Below the pieces are notes generated by a model. It did not search any database, was not told the DNA's origin, and worked only from the letters and a program-made list of their open reading frames with translations. A stretch of DNA of 64,000 bases, taken from assembly GCA_002347265.1 (NCBI GenBank), contig DDYB01000011.1, positions 111,141 through 175,140 of the forward strand. Direction: 5' to 3'. How positions within the stretch are numbered: the stretch's first letter is position 1; each line of letters begins with the position of its first letter. Made by a program: the position numbers and the translations under genes. This document shows positions 9,105 through 17,889 of the stretch, in pieces. The stretch comes from Desulfobacteraceae bacterium UBA2245. Lineage in GTDB: Bacteria > Desulfobacterota > Desulfobacteria > Desulfobacterales > UBA2245.

Positions 9105-10568
9105 TTAATCCAGGCGGTAATTGGGCGCTTCCTTGGTGATGATCACGTCGTGAACATGACTTTCCCTCAGACCGGCGGCGCTGATCTTGATAAACCGCGC
9201 CTTCTCCATGAGTTCCTGAAGACTGGCGCAGCCCAGATATCCCATGCCTGCCTTCAGACCGCCGATCAGCTGGGACAGATGCAACGAAATCGAACCGGTG
9301 TACGGCACGCGGCCCACGATGCCTTCAGGAACCAGTTTGTCGTCTTCGGGTTCCTCTCCCTGATAGTAGCGGTCCTTGCTGCCCTGTTTCATGGCTTCCA
9401 GGGAGCCCATGCCTCGATAGACCTTGTAACTTCGGCCCTGATAAAGAATCATCTCTCCCGGGCTCTCTTCGGAGCCGGCCAGCAGATTGCCGATCATGAC
9501 CGTTTGAGCGCCGGCGGCCAGCGCCTTGGTGATATCCCCGGAAAATTTGATGCCGCCGTCGGCGATCAGAGGAACGCCGGTTTTCTGTGAAATTTCCCGG
9601 CAATTCATGATGGCGGTCAGCTGCGGAACTCCGACGCCGGCCACAATCCGGGTGGTGCAGATCGAACCGGGTCCGATTCCCACCTTGACTGCGTCCACAC
9701 CCGCTTTGATCAGGGCTTCGGCGCCGTCTGACGTGGCCACGTTGCCGGCGATCAGCTCGATTCCGGAAAAGGTGGATTTAAGCGTTCTGACAGCTTGCAT
9801 GACATTGTTGGAATACCCGTGCGAGGTATCGATGAGAATCACGTCGGCGCCCGCATGCAGCAGGGCTTCGGCGCGAGATTCCATATCAGGCCCGACCCCG
9901 ACGGCGGCGCCGACGCGCAAACGGCCCATGGAGTCTTTGGAGGCGTCCGGAAATTTTTTAATCTTTTCGATATCCTTGATGGTGATCATGCCCCTGAGGC
10001 GGCCCTGCTGGTCCACCACCAGCAGCTTTTCAATCCGGTGCTTGTGAAGCAGTTTCTTGCTCTCCTCCAGGTTGATCCCTTCGGACACGGTCACCAGGTT
10101 ATCCTTGGTCATCACATCAGAGACCTTCTTGTCCAGATCGGTTTCAAACCGAAGATCCCGGTTGGTAACGATTCCGACCAACTGGTCCCCACGGGTTACC
10201 GGAACACCGGAGATGCGGTACCGGGCCATCAGATCCAGGACCTGACGAACCGTCTCGTCCGGATGAATCGTCACCGGATCGATAATCATGCCGCTCTCGG
10301 ACTTCTTGACCTGATCGACCTCCCGGGCCTGATCCTCGATGCTCATGTTGCGGTGAATGAACCCCAGGCCGCCGGCACGGGCCATGCTGATGGAGGTTCT
10401 GGCCTCTGTCACCGTATCCATCGCCGCGCTGACAATCGGTATCTGCAATGAAATATTTCTGGTCAGTTGGGTCCTGACGTTCACGTCCTTGGGCAAAACC
10501 GCCGAAAAACATGGAAGCAGCAGTACATCGTCAAACGAATATGCTTCTTCAAGCAATAAACTTGTCAT
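9105..10568 (-). CDS. guaB: Inosine-5'-monophosphate dehydrogenase
   Basis: Oxidises IMP to XMP with NAD, the first committed step to GMP. 487 aa. It opens with LLLEEAYSFDDVLLLP, a GuaB signature; two CBS domains occupy about residues 95-210 (DPVTIHPDETVRQVLDLM and VSDVMTKDNLVTVSEG); the catalytic loop GIGPGSICTTR holds the active-site cysteine, and GGIKFSGDITKALAAGA binds IMP. The ATG at 10568 is preferred over an upstream in-frame codon because GGAGGAAG precedes it by 5 bases. First gene of the minus-strand guaB-dnaE-manC-degT run, divergent from the YciO-like gene. Confidence 0.97.
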   Translation of the reverse strand: MTSLLLEEAYSFDDVLLLPCFSAVLPKDVNVRTQLTRNISLQIPIVSAAMDTVTEARTSISMARAGGLGFIHRNMSIEDQAREVDQVKKSESGMIIDPVTIHPDETVRQVLDLMARYRISGVPVTRGDQLVGIVTNRDLRFETDLDKKVSDVMTKDNLVTVSEGINLEESKKLLHKHRIEKLLVVDQQGRLRGMITIKDIEKIKKFPDASKDSMGRLRVGAAVGVGPDMESRAEALLHAGADVILIDTSHGYSNNVMQAVRTLKSTFSGIELIAGNVATSDGAEALIKAGVDAVKVGIGPGSICTTRIVAGVGVPQLTAIMNCREISQKTGVPLIADGGIKFSGDITKALAAGAQTVMIGNLLAGSEESPGEMILYQGRSYKVYRGMGSLEAMKQGSKDRYYQGEEPEDDKLVPEGIVGRVPYTGSISLHLSQLIGGLKAGMGYLGCASLQELMEKARFIKISAAGLRESHVHDVIITKEAPNYRLD

Positions 10569-10726
10569 ATCTTCCTCCGGACAACTATCCGTTTTTATGG
10601 GGGACACATCATTTCAACCGGCCATGCGGCGCCGGCGCATGCAACCCTGCCGTTCGGGGCAGCCGACACCGAATATATCCGTATCGAATAGCAAATGCCA
10701 TAGGCTTTCGCAACGATTTATTGACC

Positions 10727-10756
10727 TTGACAAGGAATCGAAACACATAATACAAA
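10727..10756 (+). promoter_or_regulatory. Candidate promoter for the YciO/YrdC-family gene
   Basis: TTGACA at 10727-10732 and TACAAA at 10751-10756 with an 18-base spacer, followed by an A/T-rich stretch to the ATG at 10803. It lies in the 234-base divergent region between guaB and the plus-strand gene. Assigned by eye; no minus-strand promoter for guaB was resolved as clearly. Confidence 0.4.
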
Positions 10757-10802
10757 TTAAAAAAATATTAAATATTCCCATAAATTCAACCGGAAACCGG
10801 GC

Positions 10803-11411
10803 ATGGTCGTTCAAATCAACCATCAGAATCCTCAAATGAGACTGATCCGAAAAGCAGTGGAAATCCTGCAACGCGGCGGGGTCATCGCTTACCCAACCGA
10901 CACTTACTACGGAATCGGATGCGACATCATGAACAAGAAAGCCATTGAGAGGATCTATCTGATCAAGCACAGGGACAAGAACAAGCCCTTCAGCTTCATC
11001 TGCTCCGGGCTCAAGAACATCAGCGATTATGCGAAAGTGTCCAACTACGCCTACAAAACCATGAAGCGGCTTCTGCCGGGCCCATACACCTTCGTTCTGG
11101 AAGGATCCAAGCTGGTGCCCAAGATCATGCTGACCAAACGCAAAACCGCGGGCATCCGCGTGCCCGATCATCCGATCTGCATGGCCCTTGTGGAAACCCT
11201 GGGATCTCCCATTCTCACGACCAGCGCGACTTTGCCTGACGGAGCCATATTAAGCGATCCCTATCTGATCGAAGACTGCTTCGGCAAACGGCTTGACCTG
11301 ATCATCGACGGCGGAACCGTTCCCGGAGAGCCATCCAGCGTGATTTCACTGATCAGCGATGAACCCGAGGTCATTCGGGAAGGTCTGGGAAAAATCGACT
11401 TCATGGAATAA
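10803..11411 (+). CDS. Sua5/YciO/YrdC-family protein, YciO type
   Basis: Member of the YrdC fold that, in TsaC/Sua5, makes threonylcarbamoyl-AMP for the t6A modification of tRNA position 37. The 202-aa product has AYPTDTYYGIGCD, the lysine-rich KHRDKNKPFSFIC, LPGPYTFVLEG, KTAGIRVPDHPIC and TTSATLPDGA. The LPGPYTFVLEG and KRKTAGIRVPD wording is closer to YciO than to TsaC, so a t6A role is possible rather than certain. No Sua5 C-terminal domain is present. The ATG has no convincing ribosome binding site. Single gene between the divergent guaB promoter region and the convergent sppA. Confidence 0.85.
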   Translation: MVVQINHQNPQMRLIRKAVEILQRGGVIAYPTDTYYGIGCDIMNKKAIERIYLIKHRDKNKPFSFICSGLKNISDYAKVSNYAYKTMKRLLPGPYTFVLEGSKLVPKIMLTKRKTAGIRVPDHPICMALVETLGSPILTTSATLPDGAILSDPYLIEDCFGKRLDLIIDGGTVPGEPSSVISLISDEPEVIREGLGKIDFME

Positions 11412-11484
11412 AATACGCTGGATCAGACGTTTGAAACGAGAACCCGGCGCACGAAGCAAAATGTGCTGAAATTCAGAACGCAGA

Positions 11485-12378
11485 TCATTCTCCGGCGGGC
11501 TGATACCGGTACTCAGCCTTGATCTCCGGATGAAGCGCGCGGTTCAATACGCCCTCCACATCGGATGCTTCCAGCAATTCACCAATGGAGAATTTCTTCC
11601 TCGGATAAATTGATTGGGTTTTCCCCTTCACCCCGGCCAGATCGGCAGCCCACCGCACCGCATCTTCCAGGTTTCCCATCCGGTCGACCAGTTTGAAGCC
11701 CTCGGCGTCCTGTCCGGTGAAAATCCGGCCGTCAGCCAGGGCTGCCACGTCTGCAATCTTCATCTGCCGCCCTTTGGCCACATCATCGATAAACTGGGCA
11801 TGAATCTTGTCGGCAAAATCCTGAAGTATCCGCCGTTCCGCGGCGGACATTTCCCGTACCGGAGAACCGATATCCTTGTAAGCGCCGCTTTTAATCACAA
11901 CCGGGGTCAACCCGATCTTATCCAGCACCTTCTCAAAATTCGTATACCCCAGAATAACGCCGATGCTGCCGGTCAGGGTGCCGGGACTGGCCACGATTTT
12001 CTCTGCGCCGGCCGCGACATAATATCCACCCGATGCCGCAACGGAACCCAGGGATGCAACCACGTGCTTGACGCCGACCGTTCTTCTGATCTCGCGGTAT
12101 ATTTCCTGGGAAGGCCCGACCGCACCGCCAGGCGAATCGATTCGAATCACGATGGCCCGAATGGCATCATCATCCCGAAAACGCTTGATGTCCTGAAGAA
12201 TTTTCTTGGAATCGGCGATCACGCCGATCACCTCCACGATGCCGATTTTCTCTCCAGCCTCAAATTTGTCCGGACCCGAGGCCGACTTGAACATCATGGC
12301 GATGAAGGCAAGGCCCGCAATACCGAGACCGAAGGAGCAAAGCATGAAAAACAGATAAGGGTGCCGTCGGGAAAACAT
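11485..12378 (-). CDS. sppA: Signal peptide peptidase SppA, short 36K type
   Basis: Membrane-anchored serine protease that degrades cleaved signal peptides. 297 aa from the ATG at 12378, chosen because GAGGG sits 5 bases upstream; an in-frame ATG at 12393 lacks one. A single membrane anchor lies at about residues 8-30 (YLFFMLCSFGLGIAGLAF). The catalytic serine is S116 in SVAASGGYY and the likely general base is K168 in KSGAYKDIGSP, the spacing seen in the Bacillus enzyme. IRIDSPGGAVGPS precedes them. It is the last gene of the minus-strand series, separated from rpsA by a hairpin and a mobile-element-like repeat, so it may have its own promoter. Confidence 0.93.
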   Translation of the reverse strand: MFSRRHPYLFFMLCSFGLGIAGLAFIAMMFKSASGPDKFEAGEKIGIVEVIGVIADSKKILQDIKRFRDDDAIRAIVIRIDSPGGAVGPSQEIYREIRRTVGVKHVVASLGSVAASGGYYVAAGAEKIVASPGTLTGSIGVILGYTNFEKVLDKIGLTPVVIKSGAYKDIGSPVREMSAAERRILQDFADKIHAQFIDDVAKGRQMKIADVAALADGRIFTGQDAEGFKLVDRMGNLEDAVRWAADLAGVKGKTQSIYPRKKFSIGELLEASDVEGVLNRALHPEIKAEYRYQPAGE

Positions 12379-12393
12379 AATGGCCCTCGTCAT

Positions 12394-12411
12394 GCCGTCC
12401 GATCGGACGGC
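12394..12411. promoter_or_regulatory. Perfect 18-bp palindrome upstream of sppA
   Basis: GCCGTCCGATCGGACGGC reads identically on both strands and ends 15 bases before the preferred sppA start codon, just outside the 143-bp repeat. It could be an operator or part of a hairpin in the sppA leader. No matching copy was noticed elsewhere in the window. Confidence 0.35.
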
Positions 12412-12417
12412 GATTTA

Positions 12418-12560
12418 CAGGCTGTTGAAAAACTGCGCCTGAGGCCGCCATTCAGCGTTGCACGGTTCTCGCCACTGCTCACATATGCCTGAATATGCTG
12501 CGCTTGTCGTATCGCCGCGCGCCTTGCCTGACGTCCTGATTCTTGTTTTTCAACACCCTG
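12418..12560 (-). mobile_element. 143-bp MITE-like element, copy A
   Basis: Ends in near-perfect 16-base inverted repeats, CAGGCTGTTGAAAAAC on the left and the complement of CAGGGTGTTGAAAAAC on the right (one mismatch). It matches the element at 63683-63825 in opposite orientation over all 143 bases with ten substitutions and no gaps, counted by hand. No reading frame of useful length is inside. It sits between sppA and rpsA. Features fit a non-autonomous miniature element mobilised in trans by a transposase with matching ends, but no such transposase is in the window. Strand is set relative to copy B, taken as plus. Confidence 0.7.
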
Positions 12561-12590
12561 TTGGATTTAATGGACTCGGAAATAAGGTTA

Positions 12591-12630
12591 AATGCAGCAC
12601 CGGGGCGACAAAGCGCCCCGGTGCTGCATT
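12591..12630 (-). terminator. Strong hairpin after rpsA
   Basis: A perfect 17-bp stem (arms 12591-12607 and 12614-12630, loop ACAAAG) begins 35 bases beyond the rpsA stop codon on the minus strand. The following minus-strand bases (TAACCTTATT) are only moderately T-rich, so it may terminate inefficiently or mainly protect the rpsA mRNA end. Confidence 0.65.
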
Positions 12631-12664
12631 TCAAGAATACTGGACGGGTCTTGCCCGTACGAAC

Positions 12665-14473
12665 TTACTTTTCGTTCAGTTTTTCCTGAAGATTTTCTCG
12701 AAGAATCTCGCCAAAGCTGGACGTAGCCGGACCCATCTTGCTCACATATTCGCTGAGCATCGACTGTTCGTCTTCCACTTCCAGACGTTTGATGGAAAGA
12801 CCGATGCGACGTTCATCGCTGTTGATATTCATCACCCGGGCGGTGATCATATCCCCGACATTGAACTTGCCGACCGGCGTCTTGATCTTCTCCTTGCTGA
12901 TCTCGGAAACATGAACCAAGCCTTCGATGCCTTCTTCCAGTTCCACGAAGATGCCGAAATCGGTCAGATTCGTGATGGTTCCGGTAATCTCTTTTCCGAC
13001 CTCGTACCGCTGGGCCACAGTGGTCCATGGATCCGGCTCAAGCTGCTTGATTCCCAGGGAAAACCGTTCGTTGTCCTTTTCGATATCCAGCACGATGGCG
13101 CGCACCACATCGCCTTTTTTGCAGACCTCCGAAGGATGTTTGATGCGCTTGGTCCAGGAAATATCCGATATGTGAACCAAGCCGTCAATCCCCTCGTCAA
13201 TGCCGATAAAAAGACCAAAATCAGTGATATTTTTAATCTTTCCCTCGATGGTAGTGCCAACCGGATATTTCTCGCTGATCACATCCCACGGATTGGGCGC
13301 GACCTGCTTCATGCCCAGAGAAATTCTTCGGTTCTCGGGCTTGATATCCAGGACCACGGCAGCCACTTCATCGCCTACGGAAACCACTTTGGAAGGATGG
13401 CGCACCTTGCGGGTCCAGGACATTTCCGAAACATGGATCAGGCCCTCGATGCCTTCTTCGAGTTCCACAAAAGCGCCGTAATCCGTCAGGCTGACAACCC
13501 TTCCGGTGACCTTGGAACCAACCGGATACTTTTTCGACGCCGTCACCCAGGGGTCTTCGGTCAACTGTTTCATGCCGAGAGAGACTCTCTCCTTCTCGAC
13601 ATCCATGCTCAGGATTTTCACCTTGATGGGATCACCCACGGAGAACATCTCCGAAGGATGCTTGACGCGACCCCAGGAAATATCGGTAATATGCAACAGA
13701 CCGTCCACGCCGCCAAGATCCACAAACACCCCGTATTCGGTGATGTTTTTGACAATGCCTTCAACGACCTTGCCTTCGGTGATGGCGCTCAGGGTGGCGC
13801 TCCGCTGCGCCTCGCGTTCCTGTTCCAGAATGGCGCGCCGGGACAATACGATATTGCTCCGTTTTCGATTGTATTTCAGAATCTTAAAAGCAAAGGTCTT
13901 TCCGACCATCTCGTCAAGATTGCGAATCGGACGGAGATCCGCCTGGGAACCGGGCAGGAATGCCAGAACGCCGATATCAACGGAAAAGCCTCCCTTTACG
14001 CGGTGAACAATAACGCCCTCTACAATTCCGTCCTCATCATAGGCATTCTTGATTTCTTCCCAGACCTTGATTTTGGCCGCTTTTTCCTTGGAAAGGACAA
14101 CGACTTCCTCCTCGTCGTCCCACCATTCGACCATGACCTCGACCACGTCCCCGAGCTTCGCCGTCATTTCGCCGTTCTCATCCATGAATTCATGGATCCG
14201 GATCTGCCCCTCGGATTTATAACCGATATCCACCAGAACAAAATCCTTATCAATGGAAATCACCCGGCCCGTGACCACCTCTCCTTCGGCAAACCGCTGG
14301 AAGCTTTCCTCGTACATGACCATCAGGTCTTCCATCTCATCGCCTGCGCCCTCTTTTATCAAAGCGTCGGAACCGGACTGAGAGCCTTGACTGTCTTGCT
14401 TCGGCTGCGCGGAAGCAAGATACTCGTCTGAATCTAATTTTTCGTTTGGATCGTTTGTTGCCATGTTGTTCAT
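12665..14473 (-). CDS. rpsA: 30S ribosomal protein S1
   Basis: Binds mRNA on the 30S subunit and helps initiation. The 602-aa product shows six consecutive S1 domains of about 85 residues, each with a G-x-V-x-G-x-V start and a VSLGMKQL-like end: for example GEVVTGRVISIDKDF (first), GKVVEGIVKNITEYGVFVDL (third) and GKEITGTITNLTDFGIFVEL (sixth). Domains 3-6 are most alike, as usual for S1. The 50 residues before the first domain are acidic and low complexity. The ATG at 14473 has AAGGGGGA 9 bases upstream. It follows cmk by 95 bases, the common cmk-rpsA order. Confidence 0.97.
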   Translation of the reverse strand: MNNMATNDPNEKLDSDEYLASAQPKQDSQGSQSGSDALIKEGAGDEMEDLMVMYEESFQRFAEGEVVTGRVISIDKDFVLVDIGYKSEGQIRIHEFMDENGEMTAKLGDVVEVMVEWWDDEEEVVVLSKEKAAKIKVWEEIKNAYDEDGIVEGVIVHRVKGGFSVDIGVLAFLPGSQADLRPIRNLDEMVGKTFAFKILKYNRKRSNIVLSRRAILEQEREAQRSATLSAITEGKVVEGIVKNITEYGVFVDLGGVDGLLHITDISWGRVKHPSEMFSVGDPIKVKILSMDVEKERVSLGMKQLTEDPWVTASKKYPVGSKVTGRVVSLTDYGAFVELEEGIEGLIHVSEMSWTRKVRHPSKVVSVGDEVAAVVLDIKPENRRISLGMKQVAPNPWDVISEKYPVGTTIEGKIKNITDFGLFIGIDEGIDGLVHISDISWTKRIKHPSEVCKKGDVVRAIVLDIEKDNERFSLGIKQLEPDPWTTVAQRYEVGKEITGTITNLTDFGIFVELEEGIEGLVHVSEISKEKIKTPVGKFNVGDMITARVMNINSDERRIGLSIKRLEVEDEQSMLSEYVSKMGPATSSFGEILRENLQEKLNEK

Positions 14474-14568
14474 TAAAAAATGTCCCCCTTAGCCTATATT
14501 ATGTTGCAACTCCAATGGCTGCATAATCAATTAGCTTTATCAGACGAATTTGCAAAACTCAACTACTA

Positions 14569-15279
14569 TTATTGATTTACGGGCTGTTTATCGGCCCGTA
14601 TGACACCGGCATCCTTCCGGCCGATGATTTCAAGCATTTTATCCACCGCGTCCTCGGGGGAAAGATCCGTCGAATCGATGATGATGGCGTCCGAAGCCGG
14701 TTTGAGCGGAGCAATCGCACGACTGCTGTCCTGTTGATCCCGCTGGCGAATATCTTTTTCCACCGCTTCAAGAGATCTCGATTCGGTTTGGGCGAATTCC
14801 CTTTGCCGGCGAAGCGCACGGGTTCTGACCGATGCATCCAGATAAAACTTGAGGTCCGCTTCCGGAAACACAACGGTGCCCATGTCCCGGCCTTCAAAAA
14901 TACCGCCGTAGCGCAATCCCAGCTCACGCTGCAAAGTCAGCAGATAAGCCCGGACCACCGGCCGGGCTGAAACCGCCGAGGCCTGCATGGTCACATCGGC
15001 GGTTCTGATCCGATCACTGACATCCACTCCGCCGGACAGAATGCGCATCTTCAGCCCGTCGCGGACCAGCTCCAGCCGCAGACCGCGGCACAGGATTTCC
15101 AGAGCCGGATCATCCTCGGCGGAAATCCCTTTCTTCAGGCTCTCATATGCCACGGCCCGATACAGGGCGCCGGTGTCGAAATACCGGCATTCGAGCCGAT
15201 CGGCCAGCATGCGGCTGACCGTGGATTTTCCGGCGCCGGCCGGCCCGTCGATCGTGATCAGTAAGTTTTTTTCAGCCAT
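14569..15279 (-). CDS. cmk: Cytidylate kinase
   Basis: Phosphorylates CMP and dCMP using ATP. 236 aa, with the P-loop GPAGAGKST near residues 12-20, YFDTGALYRA, the CMP-binding GRDMGTVVFPEADLKFYLDA, the lid segment RALRRQREF and the C-terminal IIDSTDLSPEDAVDKML. Placed between hisC (69 bases upstream) and rpsA. Length and motif order are normal. Confidence 0.96.
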   Translation of the reverse strand: MAEKNLLITIDGPAGAGKSTVSRMLADRLECRYFDTGALYRAVAYESLKKGISAEDDPALEILCRGLRLELVRDGLKMRILSGGVDVSDRIRTADVTMQASAVSARPVVRAYLLTLQRELGLRYGGIFEGRDMGTVVFPEADLKFYLDASVRTRALRRQREFAQTESRSLEAVEKDIRQRDQQDSSRAIAPLKPASDAIIIDSTDLSPEDAVDKMLEIIGRKDAGVIRADKQPVNQ

Positions 15280-15348
15280 GGCATTCCACCTGAGGACATC
15301 AAAAATGAACAGGTCCGTGCCGGTCCGGTTCGCTGAACTGGCGACCGT

Positions 15349-16443
15349 TCAGGACCTCTTCCCAAGCACCCGGTCCAGGGCATCGATAAATCGCCTGTTT
15401 TCCTCATCCAGCCCGACGTTGACGCGAATGCAGTCGGCATACCCGTAAGAACGCATCGAGCGGACGATAACCCCTTCCCTCAGAAGCGCATGAAAAACCA
15501 CTTCGGCATCCTGAACGCGAATCAGAAAAAAGTTGGCCTCTGTCGGATGGTACTCGATGCCGCGCCGGTCCAGCGCGTCATACAGATACGTCAGACCTGT
15601 ATGGATCTGGGCCAGCGTCTTTTTCAGAAACGAATCATCGTCCAGAGCCGCGGTCGCCCCGGCCTGAGCCAGACTGCCGGCGTTAAAAGGCGCCCGGATG
15701 CGGTGAATCACCTGCGTCAGGGCGGAGGGCATCAGACCGTATCCGATGCGAAGACCGGCCAGTCCGTAAACCTTGGAAAAGGTGCGAAGCACCGCCACCG
15801 GCCGCTCATTATCGACCCAGCCGACCCCCTGAAGGCAATCCGGATTCCGGACAAATTCGATATAAGCCTCATCGATAACCACCCATACATGGGATGGAAT
15901 CCGGGACATGAACCCCTCAAACTCCCGCTTCGTTATTACCGTTCCGGTCGGGTTGTTGGGGTTGCATATGAAGATCATGCGGGTTCTGTCGGTTACGCTG
16001 TCCAGCATTCTCTCCAGGTCCATCTTCATCGATTTGAGGGGAACCGGAACCGGCCTCCCTCCCACGCTGCGGACGGCGATTTCGTACACCAGAAAGGATG
16101 GATACGGCAGGATCGCTTCATCGCCATGGTTGAGCAGGACCCGGGCCAGCAAGCCGATAATCTCGTCGGACCCGTTTCCCGGCACCACATTCTCGGGAGA
16201 CAGGTCAAATTTTTCGGCGATCTTGCGTACCAGTCCATGGGCGCTTCCGTCCGGGTACCGGTGAAGTTTTCCCACCGCTTCGGCGATGGCCTGAACGGCC
16301 TTTGGCGAAGGCCCCAGCGGGTTTTCGTTGGAGGCCAGCTTGATGGAATCGGCGATTCCGTATTCCCGCTCCAGCTCCTCGATGGGTTTGCCCGGCACAT
16401 AGGGCTTGATCGATAAGATAAACTCCGGAACAGATACTTTCAT
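15349..16443 (-). CDS. hisC: Histidinol-phosphate aminotransferase
   Basis: PLP enzyme converting imidazole-acetol phosphate to histidinol phosphate in histidine synthesis; it can also act on aromatic amino acids. 364 aa from the ATG at 16443 (AAAGGATA 7 bases upstream). Motifs: LASNENPLGPSP, the phosphate-cup GNGSDEII, CNPNNPTGT, VIDEAYIEF and the Schiff-base lysine in RTFSKVYGLAGLRIGY, with the substrate-carboxylate arginine in CIRVNVG. Lies between korC and cmk with short gaps, so probably co-transcribed with them, though no other histidine gene is nearby. A role in phenylalanine/tyrosine synthesis is possible. Confidence 0.93.
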   Translation of the reverse strand: MKVSVPEFILSIKPYVPGKPIEELEREYGIADSIKLASNENPLGPSPKAVQAIAEAVGKLHRYPDGSAHGLVRKIAEKFDLSPENVVPGNGSDEIIGLLARVLLNHGDEAILPYPSFLVYEIAVRSVGGRPVPVPLKSMKMDLERMLDSVTDRTRMIFICNPNNPTGTVITKREFEGFMSRIPSHVWVVIDEAYIEFVRNPDCLQGVGWVDNERPVAVLRTFSKVYGLAGLRIGYGLMPSALTQVIHRIRAPFNAGSLAQAGATAALDDDSFLKKTLAQIHTGLTYLYDALDRRGIEYHPTEANFFLIRVQDAEVVFHALLREGVIVRSMRSYGYADCIRVNVGLDEENRRFIDALDRVLGKRS

Positions 16444-16474
16444 GAAATATCCTTTTACCGGCCGACCCATGCGG

Positions 16475-17017
16475 TTACCGGTCTTTCAAAGCCGCCGAAA
16501 TTCCGGCCTCAACCGCCGCGAGATTGATCGACCGCAGATCCGGCTTCTTGGCGAACTCGACATCAACCGTATTTTTAAAGGTCTCCAGTCCGACAATCCG
16601 GCTTCGGGCCACAAATGCCGAAAGCGCGACGATATTGGCCGCCCGCACATTGCCCAGTTCCTTTGCAATATCGGTGACAGGAACGCGAAGCTCATCGACA
16701 TCCGAACGATTGGAGCCGATATCGATGATGGAGCTGTTGATCACAATTACGCCGCCGGGCTTGATCGTCGGGGCGAACTTGACCAGTGAGGGGCGGTTCA
16801 TGGCCACCAGATGCGAGGGCGTTCGGACGATCGGAGACCCGATAGGCTGATCGCTGATCGCCACCAGGCAGTAGGCCGTCCCGCCGCGCATCTCCGGCCC
16901 GTAGGACGGAATCCAGGCCACCTCCAGCCCTTCGGCCATGGCCGCCTCGGCGAGGATCTTTCCGCTGAGTAAAATTCCCTGACCGCCAAATCCGGCAAAC
17001 ATCACTTCTCGCTGCAT
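16475..17017 (-). CDS. korC: 2-oxoacid:ferredoxin oxidoreductase, gamma subunit
   Basis: Gamma subunit of a CoA-dependent 2-oxoacid:ferredoxin oxidoreductase. The 180-aa product has the family motif GFGGQGILLSGKILAEAA at its N-terminus, then SYGPEMRGGTAYC, and a C-terminal helix with no cofactor site. The start at 17017 has GGAGGAGGA just upstream; a longer frame to 17032 is less likely. It follows korB by 15 bases. Confidence 0.92.
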   Translation of the reverse strand: MQREVMFAGFGGQGILLSGKILAEAAMAEGLEVAWIPSYGPEMRGGTAYCLVAISDQPIGSPIVRTPSHLVAMNRPSLVKFAPTIKPGGVIVINSSIIDIGSNRSDVDELRVPVTDIAKELGNVRAANIVALSAFVARSRIVGLETFKNTVDVEFAKKPDLRSINLAAVEAGISAALKDR

Positions 17018-17032
17018 GGAATCCTCCTCCAC

Positions 17033-17770
17033 TCACTCGGGGGTTTTAAAATCGCCCAATCGGTAATAGGGAAGCATGGTTTTCTCGGCCCAGTCCACCG
17101 CTTCGACCGGCGTCATTCCCCAGTTTGTCGGACAGGTGCTGACCACTTCCACCAGGCTGAAGCATTTGCCTTCCACCTGATAGGCAAAGGCCCTTTTGAT
17201 CGCCTCTTTTGCCTTGAGAATATACTTGGGACGTATCACCGTCTGGCGCGTAATATATCCGGGCGTTACCAGGGATGACAGCAGTTCGGCAATCCGGATC
17301 GGCATGCCCACCTCATCGACGTTTCGTCCCATGGGACTCGTTGTGGTTTTTTGGCCGGGCATGGTAGTGGGGGCCATCTGGCCGCCGGTCATGCCGTAAA
17401 TCGCATTGTTCACAAAAATGGTGGTGAATTTCTCCCCGCGGTTGGCGGCATGAACGATCTCCCCCATTCCGATGCTGGCCAGATCTCCATCTCCCTGATA
17501 GGTAAAAACGATCAGATCCGGCCGCACGCGCTTGATGCCCGTAGCCATGGCGGGCGCCCGCCCGTGAGCGGCTTCCTGAAAATCACAAGCAATATAATCG
17601 TACACCATCACCGCACATCCGACCGGAGCAATCCCCACGGTGCGCTTCCGGATTCCCAGCTCATCGATGGCTTCCGCCACCAGCCGATGAATTACGCCGT
17701 GAGTGCATCCCGGGCAATAATGCATATATCGATCCGTAAGGGATTCAGGTTTTTGAAATGTCTTCGCCAT
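17033..17770 (-). CDS. korB: 2-oxoacid:ferredoxin oxidoreductase, beta (TPP-binding) subunit
   Basis: Thiamine-diphosphate subunit of the oxidoreductase. 245 aa from the ATG at 17770, which has AAGGAG 8 bases upstream; the frame stays open further up but without a binding site. HYCPGCTHGVIHRL marks the family, and the TPP/Mg motif begins GDGDLASIGMGE and ends with NNAIYGMTGGQ. Separated from korA by 119 non-coding bases, an unusually wide gap inside this cluster. Substrate could be 2-oxoglutarate or a branched-chain 2-oxoacid; sequence reading does not decide. Confidence 0.92.
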   Translation of the reverse strand: MAKTFQKPESLTDRYMHYCPGCTHGVIHRLVAEAIDELGIRKRTVGIAPVGCAVMVYDYIACDFQEAAHGRAPAMATGIKRVRPDLIVFTYQGDGDLASIGMGEIVHAANRGEKFTTIFVNNAIYGMTGGQMAPTTMPGQKTTTSPMGRNVDEVGMPIRIAELLSSLVTPGYITRQTVIRPKYILKAKEAIKRAFAYQVEGKCFSLVEVVSTCPTNWGMTPVEAVDWAEKTMLPYYRLGDFKTPE

Positions 17771-17889
17771 AATGTCGGCTCCTTGTTTCAGCCGGTCTCT
17801 TGCAGGTTTCTGATTCAGATTCCGTGACCTGTCGTCTCGAGACCGAATTTCGGCAAGCGCAAAACGGGTAAATCCCGCTTCGGCCCGCT

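Noticed and set aside
12458..14431. 657-codon open frame opposite rpsA
   Set aside because: It mirrors the S1 repeats, has no start site signal and no recognisable domain.
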